Positions 33,247 to 43,482 are shown, counted from the first letter of the stretch. The stretch: DNA of 64,000 nucleotides from an uncultured Pseudomonas sp. (GCF_946885955.1 NZ_CAMPHI010000020.1:25902-89901); one strand, 5' to 3'. Program-made: numbers and translations. The notes: generated from the sequence alone by a model not told the origin.

Positions 33247-34926
33247 ATGACCGATAAAAGCAATGACGATCTGAAGTCGCAGGCATCAGAGAATACCCTC
33301 GGCGTGAATCCGGTTATCGGCATTCGCGGCCGGGATCTTCTTACTGCGGCGCGCCTGGTGCTAAGGCAAGCGATCAAGCAGCCCTTTCATAGCGCCAAAC
33401 ATGCCGCGCATTTCGGCATTGAGTTGAAGAATGTCCTATTGGGCCAATCGGAATTGCAGCCCGAACCCGGCGATCGTCGCTTTGCCGATCCGGCCTGGAG
33501 CCAGAACCCGCTGTACCGGCGCTATCTGCAGACCTACCTGTCCTGGCGCAAGGAGCTGCACGACTGGGTCGAGCACAGCAACCTGTCGGAACAGGACGCC
33601 AGCCGCGGTCATTTCGTGATCAACCTGATGACCGACGCCATGTCGCCGAGCAACACCCTGGCCAACCCCGCCGCGGTAAAGCGTTTTTTCGAGACCGGCG
33701 GCAAGAGCCTGCTCGACGGCCTTTCCCATCTGGCCAAGGACATCGTGCACAACGGCGGTATGCCGAGCCAGGTGAACATGTCGGTGTTCGAGGTCGGCAA
33801 GACCCTGGCCACCACCGACGGCGCGGTTATTTTCCGTAATGAGGTACTGGAGCTGATCCAGTACAAACCGACCACCGAGCAGGTGCACGAGCGCCCGCTG
33901 CTGGTCGTGCCGCCGCAGATCAACAAGTTCTACGTATTCGACCTGTCGCCGGAAAAAAGCGTGGCGCGCTTCCTTCTGCGCAACGGCATTCAGACCTTCG
34001 TGGTGAGCTGGCGCAACCCGACCAAGGCACAGCGCGAATGGGGGCTTTCGACCTATATCGAAGCGCTCAAGGAAGCCATCGAAGTGGTCTGCAAGGTTAC
34101 CGGCAGCGCGGACATCAACATGCTCGGCGCCTGCTCCGGCGGCCTGACCACCGCGTCGCTGCTCGGCCACTATGCAGCTCTCGGCGAACAGAAGGTGCAT
34201 GCCCTGACCCTGCTGGTCAGCGTCCTCGATAACCGCCTGGAAACCGACGTCGCACTGTTCGCCGACGAAAAGAGCCTCGAAGCCGCCAAGCGCCGCTCCT
34301 ACCAGGCCGGCGTCCTGGAAGGCAGCGACATGGCCAAGGTATTCGCCTGGATGCGGCCGAACGACCTGATCTGGAACTACTGGGTCAACAACTACTTGCT
34401 CGGCAACGAGCCACCGGTATTCGACATTCTGCACTGGAACAATGACACCACACGCCTGCCCGCCGCGTTGCATGGCGAGTTCATTGAGATGTTCAAGTCC
34501 AACCCGTTGGTTCGTAGCGGCGCGCTGGAAGTATGCGGTACACCGATAGACCTGAAGCAAGTGACATGCGATCTGTATTGCGTAGCCGGAACCACCGACC
34601 ACATCACCCCGTGGGAGTCGTGCTACAAGTCAGCCAAACTGTTTGGCGGCAAATGCGAATTCGTACTGTCCAACAGCGGTCATATCCAGAGCATCCTCAA
34701 CCCGCCGGGCAATCCCAAGGCCCGCTACATGACCAACAGCGAAATGCCCGAAGGCCACAAGGCCTGGCAGGAAAGCGCTACCAAACATGCCGACTCCTGG
34801 TGGCTGCACTGGCAAACCTGGCTGGCCGAGCACTCGGGCAAAACCCATAAGGCGCCCGCCAACCTGGGCAACAAAAGCTACCCGGCCGGCGCAGCCGCTC
34901 CTGGTACTTACGTGCACGAGCGCTAA
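33247..34926 (+). CDS. phaC1: class II poly(3-hydroxyalkanoate) polymerase 1
   Basis: A 559-residue PHA synthase that polymerises medium-chain (R)-3-hydroxyacyl-CoA on the granule surface. The lipase-box-like nucleophile is Cys296 in GACSGG, with Asp451 (TTDHITPW) and His479 (SNSGHIQS) completing the triad, at positions typical of Pseudomonas PhaC1. It is the first gene of phaC1-phaZ-phaC2-phaD. Its partner PhaC2 has the same triad spacing, consistent with an ancient duplication around phaZ. Confidence 0.97.
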   Translation: MTDKSNDDLKSQASENTLGVNPVIGIRGRDLLTAARLVLRQAIKQPFHSAKHAAHFGIELKNVLLGQSELQPEPGDRRFADPAWSQNPLYRRYLQTYLSWRKELHDWVEHSNLSEQDASRGHFVINLMTDAMSPSNTLANPAAVKRFFETGGKSLLDGLSHLAKDIVHNGGMPSQVNMSVFEVGKTLATTDGAVIFRNEVLELIQYKPTTEQVHERPLLVVPPQINKFYVFDLSPEKSVARFLLRNGIQTFVVSWRNPTKAQREWGLSTYIEALKEAIEVVCKVTGSADINMLGACSGGLTTASLLGHYAALGEQKVHALTLLVSVLDNRLETDVALFADEKSLEAAKRRSYQAGVLEGSDMAKVFAWMRPNDLIWNYWVNNYLLGNEPPVFDILHWNNDTTRLPAALHGEFIEMFKSNPLVRSGALEVCGTPIDLKQVTCDLYCVAGTTDHITPWESCYKSAKLFGGKCEFVLSNSGHIQSILNPPGNPKARYMTNSEMPEGHKAWQESATKHADSWWLHWQTWLAEHSGKTHKAPANLGNKSYPAGAAAPGTYVHER

Positions 34927-34954
34927 TCGGCCGAGCATTGCACAACATTTGTCG

Positions 34955-34974
34955 GCGGCACCGGGAAGTGCCGC
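34955..34974 (+). terminator. hairpin between phaC1 and phaZ
   Basis: GCGGCAC (34955-34961) and GTGCCGC (34968-34974) form a perfect 7-bp stem with a 6-base loop. No T-run follows closely, so it is more likely a partial terminator or RNA stabiliser that tunes phaC1 against phaZ. Confidence 0.4.
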
Positions 34975-35031
34975 TCGCCAGCGTCGTCGGGAAGGTCTAA
35001 CTCGGTATTTTATTTATTAGGGCTTCTGCGC

Positions 35032-35886
35032 ATGTCGTTACCTTTCGTATTCCGTACCATCGAGCTGGATGGCCAGACCATCCGCACCGCGGTTCGCCCC
35101 GGCAGCGGCAAGATGGCCCCGCTATTAATTTTCAATGGCATCGGCGCCAACCTGGAATTGGTCATGCCATTCGTCAAGGCACTCGACACCGACCTCGAAG
35201 TGATCGCCTTCGATGTACCCGGCGTCGGCGGCTCCTCGACTCCCAATACGCCGTACCGCTTTCCGGGTCTGGCCAAGCTGGCGGCACGCATGCTCGATTA
35301 TCTGGACTACGGCCAGGTCAATGTGATCGGCGTGTCCTGGGGCGGCGCCCTGGCGCAGCAGTTTGCCCATGATCATCCCGAGCGCTGCAAGAAACTGGTG
35401 CTCGCGGCGACCTCGGCCGGCGCGGTGATGATCCCGGGCAAGCCCCGGGTGCTGTGGTGCATGGCCAGCCCACGACGCTATGTGCAGCCTTCCTATGGCG
35501 TATTGATCGCCCCGGAAATCTATGGCGGCGCCTTCCGTCGTGATCCAAGCCTGGCCATGGCGCACGCCAGCAAGGTGCGCTCCGGCGGCAAGATGGGCTA
35601 TTACTGGCAGCTTTTCGCCGGACTGGGCTGGACCAGCATTCATTGGCTGCACAAGATCCGCCAACCCACGCTGGTGCTGGCCGGTGACGACGATCCGCTT
35701 ATTCCATTGATCAATATGCGCTTGCTGGCATGGCGTATTCCCAACTCGGAACTTCACGTAATCGATGACGGTCACTTATTCCTGGTTACTCGGGCCGAAG
35801 CCGTAGCGCCGATAATCATGAAATTCCTTGCCGAGGAACGCCACCGCGCAGTGATGCACCCGCAGCCTGCCCGCAGCAGCCACTGA
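35032..35886 (+). CDS. phaZ: intracellular PHA depolymerase
   Basis: A 284-residue alpha/beta hydrolase that mobilises stored medium-chain PHA. The nucleophile is Ser102 in GVSWGG. Asp in LAGDDDPLIPL (about 221) and His in DDGHLFLV (about 248) complete the triad at positions known for PhaZ. FNGIGANLELVMPF forms the oxyanion region. It lies between the two polymerase genes, the usual class II arrangement, so synthesis and breakdown are expressed together. Confidence 0.96.
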   Translation: MSLPFVFRTIELDGQTIRTAVRPGSGKMAPLLIFNGIGANLELVMPFVKALDTDLEVIAFDVPGVGGSSTPNTPYRFPGLAKLAARMLDYLDYGQVNVIGVSWGGALAQQFAHDHPERCKKLVLAATSAGAVMIPGKPRVLWCMASPRRYVQPSYGVLIAPEIYGGAFRRDPSLAMAHASKVRSGGKMGYYWQLFAGLGWTSIHWLHKIRQPTLVLAGDDDPLIPLINMRLLAWRIPNSELHVIDDGHLFLVTRAEAVAPIIMKFLAEERHRAVMHPQPARSSH

Positions 35887-36063
35887 TGTCAGGCTCGCAT
35901 TGTTGTAGTGCGTAACCCTTGAGCTTGGCCCAATTCCGGGGCCGCCAGCTGTGGATACGGGCACACATGTACCCGTAACGCGGTCCTGGCGCACTCTGGT
36001 ACAAGCCTTGCTGCTTGGTTGTAACCCTTGAAGTCTCATGGCTTGACGACGGAGTGTTGCCCT

Positions 36064-37746
36064 ATGCGAGACAAATCACCCAGCGACCGATTACCGACGC
36101 CAGTCAAATTCATGACCGCACAAAACGCGGTGATAGGCCTGCACAGTCGCGATCTCTTCTCCACCGTCCGCACGCTGCTGCTGCAGGGCCTCAAACATCC
36201 GGTCTACAGCGTCCGCCACGCGCTCGCGCTGGGTGGCCAGCTCGGCCGCGTACTGCTTGGCGACAGCCCTTATAAAGTCGACCCACGCGACCCACGCTTC
36301 ACCGACCCCACGTGGCGGCTCAACCCATTCTATCGGCGCGGACTACAGGCCTACCTGGCTTGGCAAAAGCAGCTCGATCAATGGATCGACGACAGCGACC
36401 TCGAACCCGACGAGCGCGCCCGTGCACGCTTCGTCGCCAAGCTGCTTGGCGATGCTCTGTCGCCCTCCAACAGCCTGCTCAACCCGCTGGCGCTCAAGGA
36501 ACTGTTCAACACCGGCGGTGCCAGCCTGTTCAAGGGTCTCGGCCACCTACTCGACGACCTGTTGCATAACGACGGCATGCCCAGTCAGGTCAACAAACAA
36601 GCCTTCGAAGTCGGCCGCAACCTGGCCGCGACACCCGGCGCCGTGGTGTTTCGCAACGAGTTGCTAGAGCTGATCCAGTACAAGTCCATGAGCGAAAGGC
36701 AGTACGCCAGACCCCTGCTGATCGTGCCGCCGCAAATCAACAAGTTCTATATCTTCGACCTGTCCAGCAGCAAGAGCTTCGTCCAGTACGCGCTGAAGAA
36801 CAGCCTGCCAACCTTCATTGTCAGTTGGCGCAACCCCAATACCCAGCACCGCGAATGGGGCCTCTCCAGCTACGTGAAAGCTCTGGAGGAGGCGCTCGAA
36901 GCCTGCCAGGCGATCAGCGGCAGCAAGGAAGTCAACCTGCTCGGCGCCTGCGCCGGCGGCCTGACCATCGCCGCCCTACAAGGCCACCTGCAAGCCAAGC
37001 GCCAGCTCCGCAAAGTATCCAGCGCCACCTACATGGTCAGCCTGCTCGACAGCAAGATCGACAGCCCGTCGACGCTGTTCGCCGACGAACAGACCCTGGA
37101 AATGGCCAAGCGCCGCTCCTATCAGCACGGCGTCTTCGATGGCCGCGACATGGCCAAGGTATTCGCCTGGATGCGCCCGAACGACTTGATCTGGAACTAC
37201 TGGATCAATAACTACCTGCTCGGCAAGGAGCCGCCCGCGTTTGACGTGCTCTATTGGAACAACGACAACACCCGCCTGCCCGCCGCGCTGCATGGCGAGC
37301 TGATCGACTTCTTCAAGCACAACCCGTTGACGCGCCCGGGCGGGCTCGAAGTATGCGGCACACCGATCGACCTGCAGAAAGTCACCGTCGACAGCTTCAA
37401 CGTCGCCGGAGCCAACGACCACATCACGCCCTGGGATGCGGTGTATCGCTCGGCGTTGCTGATTGGCGGCAAGCGCCGCTTCGTGCTCTCCAATAGCGGG
37501 CATATCCACAGCATCCTCAACCCGCCCGGCAATCCCAAGGGCAGCTACTTCGAGAACGACCAGTTCAGCGGCGACCCGCGCGCCTGGCTGTATGACGCGC
37601 AAAAGTACGAGGGCAGCTGGTGGCCGCAATGGCTGAGCTGGATTCAGGAGCGCTCGGGCGAGTTGCATGAAAGCGAGCAGGCGCTGGGCAACCGGCAATA
37701 CCCAACCATGGAGGCCGCACCGGGTACCTACGTCCATGTCCGCTGA
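36064..37746 (+). CDS. phaC2: class II poly(3-hydroxyalkanoate) polymerase 2
   Basis: A 560-residue PHA synthase. The start at 36064 (MRDKSPSDRLPTPVKF) has GGAG 9 bases upstream and gives the known PhaC2 N-terminus; a start 36 bases earlier is not conserved. The triad is Cys296 (GACAGG), Asp452 (ANDHITPW) and His480 (SNSGHIHS). Upstream, an 11-base word GTAACCCTTGA occurs twice (35912-35922 and 36021-36031), which may be part of its own promoter region. Confidence 0.97.
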   Translation: MRDKSPSDRLPTPVKFMTAQNAVIGLHSRDLFSTVRTLLLQGLKHPVYSVRHALALGGQLGRVLLGDSPYKVDPRDPRFTDPTWRLNPFYRRGLQAYLAWQKQLDQWIDDSDLEPDERARARFVAKLLGDALSPSNSLLNPLALKELFNTGGASLFKGLGHLLDDLLHNDGMPSQVNKQAFEVGRNLAATPGAVVFRNELLELIQYKSMSERQYARPLLIVPPQINKFYIFDLSSSKSFVQYALKNSLPTFIVSWRNPNTQHREWGLSSYVKALEEALEACQAISGSKEVNLLGACAGGLTIAALQGHLQAKRQLRKVSSATYMVSLLDSKIDSPSTLFADEQTLEMAKRRSYQHGVFDGRDMAKVFAWMRPNDLIWNYWINNYLLGKEPPAFDVLYWNNDNTRLPAALHGELIDFFKHNPLTRPGGLEVCGTPIDLQKVTVDSFNVAGANDHITPWDAVYRSALLIGGKRRFVLSNSGHIHSILNPPGNPKGSYFENDQFSGDPRAWLYDAQKYEGSWWPQWLSWIQERSGELHESEQALGNRQYPTMEAAPGTYVHVR

Positions 37747-37821
37747 ACCGAATGAATCCAGACCGATCGCGCCCCAGTGGCGCGTCCTTTCTCGCATACC
37801 GCAGCAGAATAAGAAGACCGG

Positions 37822-38436
37822 ATGAAAACCAGCGAGCGTATCCTCGAATGCGCCAGAGTGCTGTTCAACCAGCAAGGCGAACCCAATGTTTCCACCCTGG
37901 AAATCGCCAATGAGCTAGAGATCAGCCCAGGCAATCTGTATTACCACTACCACGGCAAGGAGCCGCTGATCCTCGCTCTGTTCGAGCGCTTCCAGGCGGA
38001 ACTGGCGCCCCTGCTCGATCCGCCCGAAGACGTCAGCCTGGATATCGAGGACTACTGGCTATTCCTGCACTTGATCGTCGAGCGCCTGGCGCACTACCGC
38101 TTCCTGTTCCAGGACCTGTCCAACCTCGCCGGGCGCTTACCGAAGCTGGCTCGAGGCATCCGCAACTGGCTTAACGCCTTGAAGCGCACGCTGGCGGCAT
38201 TGCTCGCGCGGCTCAAGGCCGAAGGCCATCTGGCCAGCGATACCCAGGCACTCGGCCAACTGGTCGAGCAGATCACCCTGACCCTGCTGTTCTCGCTGGA
38301 TTATCAGCGCATCCTGGGTAACGAAGGCGAGAGCCGCCTGGTGGTCTATCAGGTGATGATGCTGGTTGCGCCCCACCTGAGCGAGGAATCGCGCTTCGCC
38401 GCCGAACACTTGGCGCAGCGCTACCTGGAAGCTTGA
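37822..38436 (+). CDS. phaD: TetR-family regulator PhaD
   Basis: A 204-residue DNA-binding protein. The N-terminal helix-turn-helix runs through MKTSERILECARVLFNQQG and TLEIANELEISPGNLYYHYHGK, the standard TetR recognition helix. The C-terminal ligand domain is all-helical. In pseudomonads PhaD activates the facing phaIF operon and is thought to sense a fatty-acid-derived ligand. It ends 58 bp before phaF, which is convergent. Confidence 0.95.
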   Translation: MKTSERILECARVLFNQQGEPNVSTLEIANELEISPGNLYYHYHGKEPLILALFERFQAELAPLLDPPEDVSLDIEDYWLFLHLIVERLAHYRFLFQDLSNLAGRLPKLARGIRNWLNALKRTLAALLARLKAEGHLASDTQALGQLVEQITLTLLFSLDYQRILGNEGESRLVVYQVMMLVAPHLSEESRFAAEHLAQRYLEA

Positions 38437-38451
38437 TCGCCCAGACGAAAA

Positions 38452-38472
38452 CGCCCGGCACTGGGCCGGGCG
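38452..38472. terminator. terminator between convergent phaD and phaF
   Basis: CGCCCGGC (38452-38459) and GCCGGGCG (38465-38472) form an 8-bp stem with a 5-base loop. On the minus strand it is followed by TTTT, so it probably ends the phaIF transcript. Confidence 0.65.
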
Positions 38473-38494
38473 CTTGCGTGTAGCTCAGTCAGCC

Positions 38495-39247
38495 TTACGA
38501 CTGACTGGCCGGCGGTGTCACCGGTGCAGCAGCGGCGGCGACAGTAGGCGCCGGTGCCGCTGCAGGCTTGGCCGCCGGCTTGGCTGCGGCTTTCACCGCT
38601 GGTTTCGCTGCAGCTTTCGCTGCCGGCTTGGCCGCCGCTTTCGGGGCTGGCTTGGCCGCAGGCTTGGCTGCTGGCTTCGGCGCAGGTTTCGCTGCTGCCT
38701 TCGGCGCCGGCTTGGCCGCCGCTTTTGGGGCTGGCTTGGCCGCGGGTTTAGCCGCAGCCTTGGGGGCCGGCTTGGCTACGGCTTTGGCCGCAGGCTTGAC
38801 GGCTGGCTTGACCGACTTGGCCGATACACCGGTCAATTGCTCGATCTTCTTGGTCAGGCTATCGACTTTGGCATTGAGCGCCTTCACTTCATTACGGCTC
38901 GGCACACCGAGACGCGAAATGGCGTTGTTCAAGCGTTTGTCGAAAGCTTCTTCCAGCTCGCCCCATTTACCGATTGCACGATCTTTTACTTCATCCACTT
39001 TGGACTTGGCAGTACCAACTCTGGAACCGACAGTGGACTTCACGGCGTCGACTTGTTTATCAACTTCGGTCTTCGCCACCTTCTCGGCTTTTTCGCCATC
39101 CTTGACCAGCGTATCGAACAGCTTGGTGCCGTCCTTGCTGACCTTCGAATAAGCGCCCAGGCCTGCTAACCAGATCTGACGGGAGTATTTTTCAATCTCG
39201 CCGACCCAGGAAGACGCCTGCTTTTCAGCTTTCTTTTTAACAGCCAT
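38495..39247 (-). CDS. phaF: PHA granule-associated phasin PhaF with histone-like tail
   Basis: A 250-residue phasin. Residues 1-145 form the amphipathic, granule-binding phasin domain (VGEIEKYSRQIWLAGLGAYSK, shared with PhaI) ending in a short leucine-zipper-like helix (KVDSLTKKIEQLTG). The tail (about 150-240) is a run of AAKPA/APKAA units, a histone-H1-like DNA-binding domain that attaches granules to the nucleoid for segregation. The repeat-coding DNA (about 38560-38800) is strongly biased and prone to length change. It lies 10 bp downstream of phaI. Confidence 0.95.
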   Translation of the reverse strand: MAVKKKAEKQASSWVGEIEKYSRQIWLAGLGAYSKVSKDGTKLFDTLVKDGEKAEKVAKTEVDKQVDAVKSTVGSRVGTAKSKVDEVKDRAIGKWGELEEAFDKRLNNAISRLGVPSRNEVKALNAKVDSLTKKIEQLTGVSAKSVKPAVKPAAKAVAKPAPKAAAKPAAKPAPKAAAKPAPKAAAKPAPKPAAKPAAKPAPKAAAKPAAKAAAKPAVKAAAKPAAKPAAAPAPTVAAAAAPVTPPASQS

Positions 39248-39257
39248 CCCGCTCTCC

Positions 39258-39815
39258 CTATTTCTTGTTCTGCGCTACTTGCTCGAGCAATGCGCTCAGC
39301 TCATCAAGCTTAGCAGACAGAACTTCGATGTCCTGTTTGGAAGGGATACCGATACGGTTGAGGGCGCTGGCTACACGGGTATCGAACGCTTTCTCGATCT
39401 TGTCGAGACGACCTTCGACTTTACCTTTCACACTGCTGACATTGGTCTTGACGCTATCGAGCTGGCTATTGGCAGCTTCGACCTGTTCGTTGATCAGCTT
39501 CTTACCTTGCTGTTCGACGTTTTCGCCATTCTTGACCAGCTCTTTGAAGTACTCGGCGCCTTCCTGACCGGCCTTGGCGTAAGCACCCAGACCTGCGAGC
39601 CAGATCTTGCGAGCGTAAACCTTGACATCGCTCAGCACGGTACCGGCCTTGTCTGCGGTCTCATCGACCTTGGCGGCAGTCTTGCGTACGGCCTTGTTGG
39701 TTTTTTCCGCGGCCTTGTCTACCACCTGATTGGCTTTATCTGCGGTCTCGTTGACTGCATCAGTGGTTTTGGCTTCGGCGGTATCGATATTTTGTTCAAC
39801 GGCGGATTTCGACAT
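39258..39815 (-). CDS. phaI: PHA granule-associated phasin PhaI
   Basis: A 185-residue phasin that coats PHA granules. The start at 39815 (MSKSAVEQNIDTAEAK) has GAGGT upstream. An Ala/Lys-rich helical N-terminus is followed by the phasin core (VYARKIWLAGLGAYAKAGQ) and a C-terminal helix (DIEVLSAKLDELSALLEQ). It lacks the basic PhaF tail. It heads the phaI-phaF operon. Confidence 0.95.
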   Translation of the reverse strand: MSKSAVEQNIDTAEAKTTDAVNETADKANQVVDKAAEKTNKAVRKTAAKVDETADKAGTVLSDVKVYARKIWLAGLGAYAKAGQEGAEYFKELVKNGENVEQQGKKLINEQVEAANSQLDSVKTNVSSVKGKVEGRLDKIEKAFDTRVASALNRIGIPSKQDIEVLSAKLDELSALLEQVAQNKK

Positions 39816-39947
39816 GGTGCACCTCACTCTATTGGTTTCGAGGAAACGCCCACGGGATGCAGGCTTAGCTGCAAGGTATCGAGGAAAATTAGAATCCGCA
39901 TACTAAGCACAGACGTACCAGCAAAAAATCGGTGCCGCGCCAAAACC

Positions 39948-40226
39948 TCAGGCCTTCAGGCTTTTATCCAGCACCTCTTCGATTTCGCGTTTGATGCTGC
40001 CGCTCATGGCAGACAGCAGCAGCCCAAGGCTCAGCTGCACCCTGACGCTATCCTCGGCGACATCGATCTGGCCGTGGGCGCCGCTACGCTTGAACTCCAG
40101 CGTATCGCCCGTCCAGTGGTAGCGTACGCTGTACTCCCGAGCCAGGCGTTCGGCCAGCTGTTCGGCCTTCTGCCGAGCGACTTCGCGGCCGAGTCCATGC
40201 GACCGCTCGACATTTATTTTGGCCAT
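39948..40226 (-). CDS. small PHA-system protein (PA5062-like)
   Basis: A 92-residue protein of the polyhydroxyalkanoic acid system family. MAKINVERSHGLGREVARQ at the N-terminus and a two-layer alpha/beta pattern are typical. No catalytic motif is visible. Its place beside phaIF and its conserved presence next to class II pha clusters suggest a granule-related role, which is not proven. The gene is on the same strand as phaIF, 132 bp upstream. Confidence 0.8.
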   Translation of the reverse strand: MAKINVERSHGLGREVARQKAEQLAERLAREYSVRYHWTGDTLEFKRSGAHGQIDVAEDSVRVQLSLGLLLSAMSGSIKREIEEVLDKSLKA

Positions 40227-40363
40227 GTTATTTCCCCTCGCTGGTTATTCATCGTTCAAGCTGCGACCTTAAGTCGCTGCGCGCTTAGCGACAAGCATCT
40301 ACGGTAATTGCGCAGAATGGGCCGCGGCCAATAGCCGCAAAAGCTATACGCTCCTGGCAGGCC

Positions 40364-40430
40364 GTCGAAAAACTACCCGCGCTGGCAATACTGCGTTGAA
40401 AACGGCCTGCCAGTTGCAGCTTATGGTTTA
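40364..40430. repeat. dispersed-repeat copy upstream of ubiE
   Basis: CGTCGAAAAACTACCCGCGC followed by GGCAATACTGCG (40384-40395) matches the element beginning at 32806; similarity resumes around TTTACGG. This copy is shorter or degraded. It sits in the 282-bp gap between divergent genes and may be a mobile or REP-like remnant. Confidence 0.5.
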
Positions 40431-40508
40431 CGGCGTACCGCTGATAGCGGCTTTTTCGGTTTAGAATAAGCGCCACTTTTAAGCCTCTCTGTGTAGGGAA
40501 TGGGCAAG

Positions 40509-41279
40509 ATGAACGACCCGCGCAAAAGCAGCGACAGCGAACCCACCACGCACTTCGGCTTCCAGGACGTGCCGGAAAGCCAGAAGGCGCAGAAAGTCGC
40601 CGAGGTGTTCCATTCGGTGGCCGCCAAATACGACCTGATGAACGACCTGCTCTCCGGCGGCATGCATCGCCTGTGGAAGCGCTTCACCATCGAGCTGTCT
40701 GGCGTGCGCGTCGGCAATCGGGTGCTGGATATCGCTGGCGGCACCGGCGATCTGACACGCAAATTCGCCAACCTGGTCGGTCCGACCGGCGAGGTGGTAC
40801 TGGCCGACATCAACGATTCAATGCTCAAGGTCGGCCGCGATCGCCTGCTCGACCTCGGCGTCGCCGGCAATGTCAGCTTCGTCCAGGCCGATGCCGAGAA
40901 GCTGCCGTTCCCGGACAACCACTTCGATGTGGTGACCATCGCCTTCGGCCTGCGCAACGTCACCCACAAGGAAGACGCGATCCGCTCCATGCTGCGCGTG
41001 CTCAAGCCCGGCGGTCGCTTGCTGGTGCTGGAGTTTTCCAAACCGTCGAGCCCGCTATTGTCGAAGGTCTACGACACCTACTCGTTCAATTTCATGCCGC
41101 TGATGGGCAAGCTGATCACCAACGACGCCGAAAGCTACCGCTATCTGGCCGAGTCGATCCGCATGCATCCGGACCAGGACACGCTCAAGGCGATGATGGT
41201 CGAGGCCGGTTTCGAGCGCGTGACCTACCACAACATGACCGGCGGCATCGTCGCCCTGCACCGCGGCATCAAACCCTGA
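40509..41279 (+). CDS. ubiE: ubiquinone/menaquinone C-methyltransferase
   Basis: A 256-residue SAM-dependent methyltransferase of quinone biosynthesis. The SAM site is [14 protein letters not shown], and [20 protein letters not shown] plus LEFSKP are UbiE signatures. ATG 40509 (MNDPRKSSD) is preferred over 40500 because GGGA is then spaced correctly and homologues begin there. Its stop overlaps the ubiJ start (TGATG). Confidence 0.96.
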   Translation: MNDPRKSSDSEPTTHFGFQDVPESQKAQKVAEVFHSVAAKYDLMNDLLSGGMHRLWKRFTIELSGVRVGNRVLDIAGGTGDLTRKFANLVGPTGEVVLADINDSMLKVGRDRLLDLGVAGNVSFVQADAEKLPFPDNHFDVVTIAFGLRNVTHKEDAIRSMLRVLKPGGRLLVLEFSKPSSPLLSKVYDTYSFNFMPLMGKLITNDAESYRYLAESIRMHPDQDTLKAMMVEAGFERVTYHNMTGGIVALHRGIKP

Positions 41280-41896
41280 TGTTATTGACAGGGCTGCTCG
41301 CCGGCGTCGAACTCGGGCTGAACCGGGTGCTCGCCATGGACAGCACGGCGTTGCCGCGCCTGGCGCGCCTGCACGGGCGCATCATCGCGCTGGAGTGCTC
41401 GGCACCGCAGCTGCAACTGTTTATCCGCCCCAGCGCCGAAGGTCTGGGCCTGGCCGCACACTATGCCGGCGAGCCCGATTGCCGGCTGCGCGCGCCGGCA
41501 TCCAGCCTGCTGCGCCTGGCCTCCGGCAAGAACCAGAGCGAGGTGCTGCACAGCGCCGAAGTCAGCCTGGAGGGCGACACTGCCGCACTGCTGGACCTTG
41601 TCGGCGTGCTCCAGGATCTCGAACTGGACTGGGAGTACGAACTTTCGCGCTGGCTCGGCCCGGTCGCCAGCCAGCTGTTCGGCAGCCATGTGCGCAGCCG
41701 GGTCAACTGGACCCAGCAGACCCTCGACAGCCTGCGCCTGGACCTGGCGGACTACCTCAGCGAGGAATCACGCAGCCTGGTCGGCAAGCGTGAAGCCGAT
41801 GCGCGATTTGCCGAGCTCGACCGCTTGAAGCTTGCCCTCGACCGTCTCGATGCCCGCATCGAACGCCTTTCCCAACGCCATAAGCCCACCGCATGA
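41279..41896 (+). CDS. ubiJ: ubiquinone biosynthesis accessory factor UbiJ (SCP2 domain)
   Basis: A 205-residue protein with an N-terminal SCP2 sterol-carrier-like lipid-binding fold (about 1-110) and a helical C-terminus with a coiled coil ([20 protein letters not shown]). It binds ubiquinone intermediates as part of the Ubi complex. The start overlaps the ubiE stop, and its end overlaps the ubiB start by 4 bp, giving a tightly coupled ubiE-ubiJ-ubiB operon. Confidence 0.92.
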   Translation: MLLTGLLAGVELGLNRVLAMDSTALPRLARLHGRIIALECSAPQLQLFIRPSAEGLGLAAHYAGEPDCRLRAPASSLLRLASGKNQSEVLHSAEVSLEGDTAALLDLVGVLQDLELDWEYELSRWLGPVASQLFGSHVRSRVNWTQQTLDSLRLDLADYLSEESRSLVGKREADARFAELDRLKLALDRLDARIERLSQRHKPTA

Positions 41897-43482
41897 AGCT
41901 GCTCGCCGTCCGTCGCTTGATACGTATTCAACGTGTAGTCGTCCGCTATCAGCTCGATGACCTGTTGTTCGCCTTGCCGCTACCGCTGTGGTTGCGCGTC
42001 AGCCGTTTCGTCCTGCCCTGGCGCTGGCTGCCGCGCAGAGCGCTGCCCCTGAGTAGAGGCGCGCGCCTGCGCCTGGCGCTGGAAGAGCTCGGGCCGATCT
42101 TCATCAAATTCGGTCAGCTGCTTTCGACCCGGCGCGATCTGCTGCCGGCGGATATCGCCGACGAGCTGGCGAAACTGCAGGACCAGGTGCCACCGTTCGA
42201 CCCGGCGCACTCGCTGGCGTTGATCGAAGCGCAGCTCGGTGCCCGGGTCGGCGAGGTGTTCGCCCGCTTCGACGCCCAACCGCTGGCCTCCGCCTCGGTC
42301 GCCCAGGTGCATGGCGCGCAGCTCAAGAGCGGCGAAGAAGTGGTGGTGAAGGTGATCCGTCCGGGCCTGAAACCGATTATCAAACAGGATCTGGCCTGGC
42401 TGTTCCTGCTGGCCAAGATTGCCGAGAAGGCTTCGTCCGACGCGCGCCGGCTGCGCCCCGTGGAAGTGGTCTGCGATTACGAAAAAACCATCTACGACGA
42501 ACTCGACCTGCTGCGCGAGGCGGCCAACGCCAGCCAGCTGCGGCGCAACTTCGAAGGCTCGCCGCTACTCTACGTGCCCCAGGTGTACTGGGATCTGTGC
42601 CGGCCGAAGGTGCTGGTCATGGAGCGCATCTACGGTATCCAGGTCACCGATCTGGATACCTTGGCCGACCAACGCACCGATATGAAACTGCTGGCCGAAC
42701 GCGGCGTGGAGATTTTCTTCACCCAGGTGTTCCGCGACAGCTTCTTTCATGCCGACATGCACCCCGGCAACATCTTCGTCAGCACCCGCCAACCTTGGAA
42801 CCCGCAATATATCGCCATCGATTGCGGCATCATCGGCAGCCTGACGCCCGAGGACCAGGATTACCTGGCGCGCAACCTGATCGCCTTCTTCAAACGCGAC
42901 TACCGCCGCGTCGCGCAGTTGCATATCGACTCTGGCTGGGTGCCGGCCGACACCAAGGTCAACGATTTCGAGGCGGCAATCCGCACCGTTTGCGAACCGA
43001 TCTTCGAGAAGCCGTTGAAGGACATATCCTTCGGTCAACTGCTGCTCCGCCTGTTCCAGACCGCACGACGCTTCAATATGGAAGTGCAACCGCAACTGGT
43101 TCTGCTACAGAAGACCCTGCTGAATATCGAGGGGCTGGGCCGCCAGCTGTACCCGGACCTGGACTTGTGGAGCACTGCTCAGCCATTCCTCGAACGCTGG
43201 ATGCGCGAACGAGTCAGCCCACTGCACCTGCTGCGCAACCTGCAGCAGCAGGCCGAACAAGTGCCGCACCTGTCGCAGATCGCCCGCGACACCCTGGAAC
43301 GGCTCAACCAACAGAGCAATGCGCCGGGCCAAGCACGCGTCGCCAACACCCCCTGGCCGGTACGCCTGCTCGGCGCCCTGCTGATCGCCGGGGCGGCGAC
43401 TCAGGGCCTGGCGCTCAACCCACAGGCCTGGCCAAACTGGGCGATGCTCGCCGCTGGCCTGTATCTGGTGCTGCGCCGATAG
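41893..43482 (+). CDS. ubiB: UbiB atypical kinase/ATPase of ubiquinone biosynthesis
   Basis: A 529-residue ADCK/ABC1-family protein. The Lys-Gly-Gln motif region is [20 protein letters not shown], and nucleotide-binding and catalytic parts include [34 protein letters not shown] and [10 protein letters not shown]. Two C-terminal membrane segments ([17 protein letters not shown] and [11 protein letters not shown]) anchor it. It helps extract or present quinone intermediates. Confidence 0.96.
   Translation: MKLLAVRRLIRIQRVVVRYQLDDLLFALPLPLWLRVSRFVLPWRWLPRRALPLSRGARLRLALEELGPIFIKFGQLLSTRRDLLPADIADELAKLQDQVPPFDPAHSLALIEAQLGARVGEVFARFDAQPLASASVAQVHGAQLKSGEEVVVKVIRPGLKPIIKQDLAWLFLLAKIAEKASSDARRLRPVEVVCDYEKTIYDELDLLREAANASQLRRNFEGSPLLYVPQVYWDLCRPKVLVMERIYGIQVTDLDTLADQRTDMKLLAERGVEIFFTQVFRDSFFHADMHPGNIFVSTRQPWNPQYIAIDCGIIGSLTPEDQDYLARNLIAFFKRDYRRVAQLHIDSGWVPADTKVNDFEAAIRTVCEPIFEKPLKDISFGQLLLRLFQTARRFNMEVQPQLVLLQKTLLNIEGLGRQLYPDLDLWSTAQPFLERWMRERVSPLHLLRNLQQQAEQVPHLSQIARDTLERLNQQSNAPGQARVANTPWPVRLLGALLIAGAATQGLALNPQAWPNWAMLAAGLYLVLRR

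Noticed and set aside
38560..38800. Repeat array that could suggest CRISPR or minisatellite
   Set aside because: The repeats are codons of the AAKPA tail of PhaF; there are no spacers or palindromic repeat units.
39880..39960. Sigma-54-like words upstream of phaI (CTGGTACG, and GGCACC followed by TTTTTTGC)
   Set aside because: The GG-to-GC spacing is 9 or 12 bases, not the required 10.
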